A DNA stretch of 8,853 bases from NCBI GenBank assembly GCA_028683685.1, contig JAQUHH010000084.1, positions 1 to 8,853 on the forward strand. Direction: 5' to 3'. Origin of the DNA: Bacteroidales bacterium. GTDB lineage: Bacteria > Bacteroidota > Bacteroidia > Bacteroidales > WCHB1-69. A program made the translations under genes and the position numbers. The stretch's first letter is position 1, and every line of letters begins with the position of its first letter. This document shows positions 7,419 through 8,853 of the stretch, one piece after another. The notes beneath the pieces were generated by a model, which saw only the letters and a program-made list of their open reading frames with translations, made no database searches and was not told the origin of the DNA.

Positions 7419-8441
7419 ATGGATACATATATTTTAGGCATCGAATCATCTTGCGACGACACATCCGCTGCAATTATCAAAGGTACAACACTTTGTTCAA
7501 ACATCATAGCAGGTCAAAAAGTTCATGAGCAATATGGCGGTGTAGTCCCTGAACTTGCTTCGCGTTCGCATTTGCAAAACATTATACCAGTAATCGACAC
7601 TGCCATTAAAAATGCAAATATACAAAAAAGCAATATCCATGCCATCGCTTTTACAAGAGGTCCTGGACTTTTAGGCTCCCTTTTAGTAGGAACTTCCTTT
7701 GCAAAAGGACTTTCAATGAGTTTAAATATTCCACTTATTGAAGTAGACCATTTGCAAGCCCATGTTCTATCTCATTTTATAAAATTACCGGATATCCAAA
7801 ATGAAACTCCTTCTTTTCCTTTTCTATGCTTAACTGTTTCGGGCGGACATACACAAATCTTAAAAATTAATGATTATTTTGATTTTGAGATTATTGGACA
7901 AACCATTGATGACGCTGCTGGAGAAGCTTTTGACAAAGTTGCAAAAATCATGGGACTTCCCTATCCTGGCGGTCCAAACATAGACAAACTAGCAAAAGAA
8001 GGAAATCCCCATGCTTTTAAATTTTCCGAAGCCAATATGCCTCACTTCAATTTTAGCTTTTCGGGATTAAAAACATCATTTCTCTATTTTTTGCGAGATC
8101 AACTAAAAACAGATGATTCTTTTATTGAAAAAAACAGAGCTGACTTGGCAGCTTCCATTCAATATGCCATTATTCATTCTTTAACAAAAAAACTAATTCT
8201 TGCGGCACGACACCATAAAATTTCACAAATAGCCATTGCTGGAGGCGTTTCTGCCAACTCTGAACTCCGAAATACCCTAACTAAAATTGCCAAACAAGAA
8301 AAATGGGAACTATTTCTGCCTCCATTCCAGTTTACCACCGACAATGCAGCCATGATAGCCATTGCAGGATATTTTAAATATCAAAAACGAGATTTTTGCA
8401 AACTTGATGCTACACCTTATACCCGTTACGACCAAAAATAA
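7419..8441 (+). CDS. tsaD: tRNA N6-adenosine threonylcarbamoyltransferase TsaD
   Basis: This is a full-length TsaD (Kae1/Gcp/YgjD family), 340 aa against 337 in E. coli. It is the catalytic subunit that, with TsaB and TsaE, transfers the threonylcarbamoyl group from threonylcarbamoyl-AMP to A37 of tRNAs reading ANN codons, forming t6A. It is cytoplasmic. Motifs in order: GIESSCDDTSAA (7-18), GGVVPELASRSH (40-51), TRGPGLLGSL (79-88), the metal ligands His111 and His115 in VDHLQAH, SGGHTQ (141-146), TIDDAAGEAFDKVAK (162-176), YPGGP (182-186), FSFSGLKT (212-219), AGGVSAN (274-280), and TDNAAM (307-312) with the third metal ligand Asp308. All catalytic residues are present. The ATG at 7419 gives the standard N-terminus MDTYILGIESS; an in-frame GTG at 7398 would add seven unlikely residues and overlap tamB. 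The start is only 12 bp from the divergent tamB start. The next plus-strand gene begins 17 bases after the stop with no terminator between. Confidence 0.98.
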   Translation: MDTYILGIESSCDDTSAAIIKGTTLCSNIIAGQKVHEQYGGVVPELASRSHLQNIIPVIDTAIKNANIQKSNIHAIAFTRGPGLLGSLLVGTSFAKGLSMSLNIPLIEVDHLQAHVLSHFIKLPDIQNETPSFPFLCLTVSGGHTQILKINDYFDFEIIGQTIDDAAGEAFDKVAKIMGLPYPGGPNIDKLAKEGNPHAFKFSEANMPHFNFSFSGLKTSFLYFLRDQLKTDDSFIEKNRADLAASIQYAIIHSLTKKLILAARHHKISQIAIAGGVSANSELRNTLTKIAKQEKWELFLPPFQFTTDNAAMIAIAGYFKYQKRDFCKLDATPYTRYDQK

Positions 8442-8458
8442 TTTTCAAGTATTATTAG

Positions 8459-8853
8459 ATGAAAAATACAGTAATTGTCATCCTACTGATTATAAGCTTG
8501 TTTGGGAAAACTTTTTGCCAAACAAACAGTGATTTTTCAGATCCATACAACAATTGGGATGGAATAACACATTGGAGTAAATACATGCGATATTCGCCTC
8601 GGTATTTCGGTCCAAACGCCCTGCCTGTTCCCAAAAACATGAATGGTCGCATCACGGAAAACCTGGAATTTAGACTTGCTGCCGAATATCATTACCACAA
8701 CCAGGATCCAACTTATAATGCATTTACTTCCCTTGAAATTCCAATTGTAAAAAACAGAGTAAATATGGAAATCCATGTGGTTCCCATTGAGTTTTACAAT
8801 ATGGATACAAGCGTAAGAATCGAACGAAGAACTTTCAACAAAGAAGGCAAAGG
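8459..8853 (+). CDS. Secreted protein of unknown function, N-terminal part
   Basis: The ATG at 8459 opens a frame that stays open for 131 codons to the window edge, so the C-terminus is missing. Residues 1-20 form a signal peptide (MKNTVIVILLIISLFGKTFC), with likely signal peptidase I cleavage before QTNSD. There is no lipobox-like LxxC, so it is probably periplasmic or outer-membrane. The mature part is rich in aromatics and turns, with WDGITHW, RYSPRYFGPNALPVP and MNGRITENLEFRLAAEYHYH. It then alternates polar and hydrophobic residues (SLEIPIVKNRVNMEIHVVPIEFYN) in a way that suggests beta-strands, possibly a barrel. I do not recognise the family. It starts 17 bases after tsaD with no terminator between, so it may be read from the tsaD transcript. 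The coding assignment rests on the clear signal peptide and consistent codon use; shorter frames on the opposite strand here are shadows. Confidence 0.8.
   Translation, partial: MKNTVIVILLIISLFGKTFCQTNSDFSDPYNNWDGITHWSKYMRYSPRYFGPNALPVPKNMNGRITENLEFRLAAEYHYHNQDPTYNAFTSLEIPIVKNRVNMEIHVVPIEFYNMDTSVRIERRTFNKEGK

Noticed and set aside
8455..8776. Minus-strand frames at 8455-8655 and 8537-8776
   Set aside because: They oppose the secreted-protein gene at 8459, whose signal peptide and codon pattern are convincing. Their translations show no domain or plausible operon context.

Overview
The window looks like a chromosomal segment from a member of the Bacteroidota, probably Flavobacteriia-like. The DNA is AT-rich. 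Start regions are A-rich and mostly lack a Shine-Dalgarno sequence. TAnnTTTG boxes typical of the phylum's promoters are present, and two genes belong to families that are characteristic of the phylum (a DUF2851 protein and a very long TamB-like protein). I see no rRNA, tRNA, CRISPR array, insertion sequence or phage gene. The content is mostly core-genome housekeeping and envelope biogenesis, with one damaged gene and one unrecognised secreted protein.

Layout. Bases 1-117 carry the last 38 codons of an unidentified plus-strand gene. Bases 118-362 (245 nt) are intergenic. They hold duplicated TAAATTTG promoter-like boxes before a small lipoprotein, and a possible decayed reading-frame tail on the minus strand. 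Bases 363-781 encode a lipocalin-like lipoprotein that is broken by a one-base deletion just after its lipobox. A perfect 13-bp hairpin flanked by A and T tracts (800-833) then serves as a two-way terminator between this gene and the minus-strand operon.

The minus strand from 7406 down to 858 is one tightly packed operon of three genes: tamB (1503 aa, inner-membrane-anchored envelope protein), a YdfG-like short-chain dehydrogenase, and a DUF2851 protein. tamB and the dehydrogenase overlap as ATGA; the dehydrogenase and the DUF2851 gene are separated by one base once the start is corrected.

Divergent from tamB, with only 12 bp between the two start codons, lies tsaD (7419-8441), which makes the universal t6A37 tRNA modification. 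Seventeen bases after tsaD begins a secreted protein that runs off the window end and that I do not recognise.

No obviously new multi-gene defence or mobile system is visible. The points most worth checking are the DUF2851 family's nuclease-like motif pattern and C-terminal cysteine cluster, the very compact tamB/tsaD divergent junction with a TTG start, the frameshifted lipoprotein, and the slippage-prone lysine tail of TamB at a coupled stop/start.
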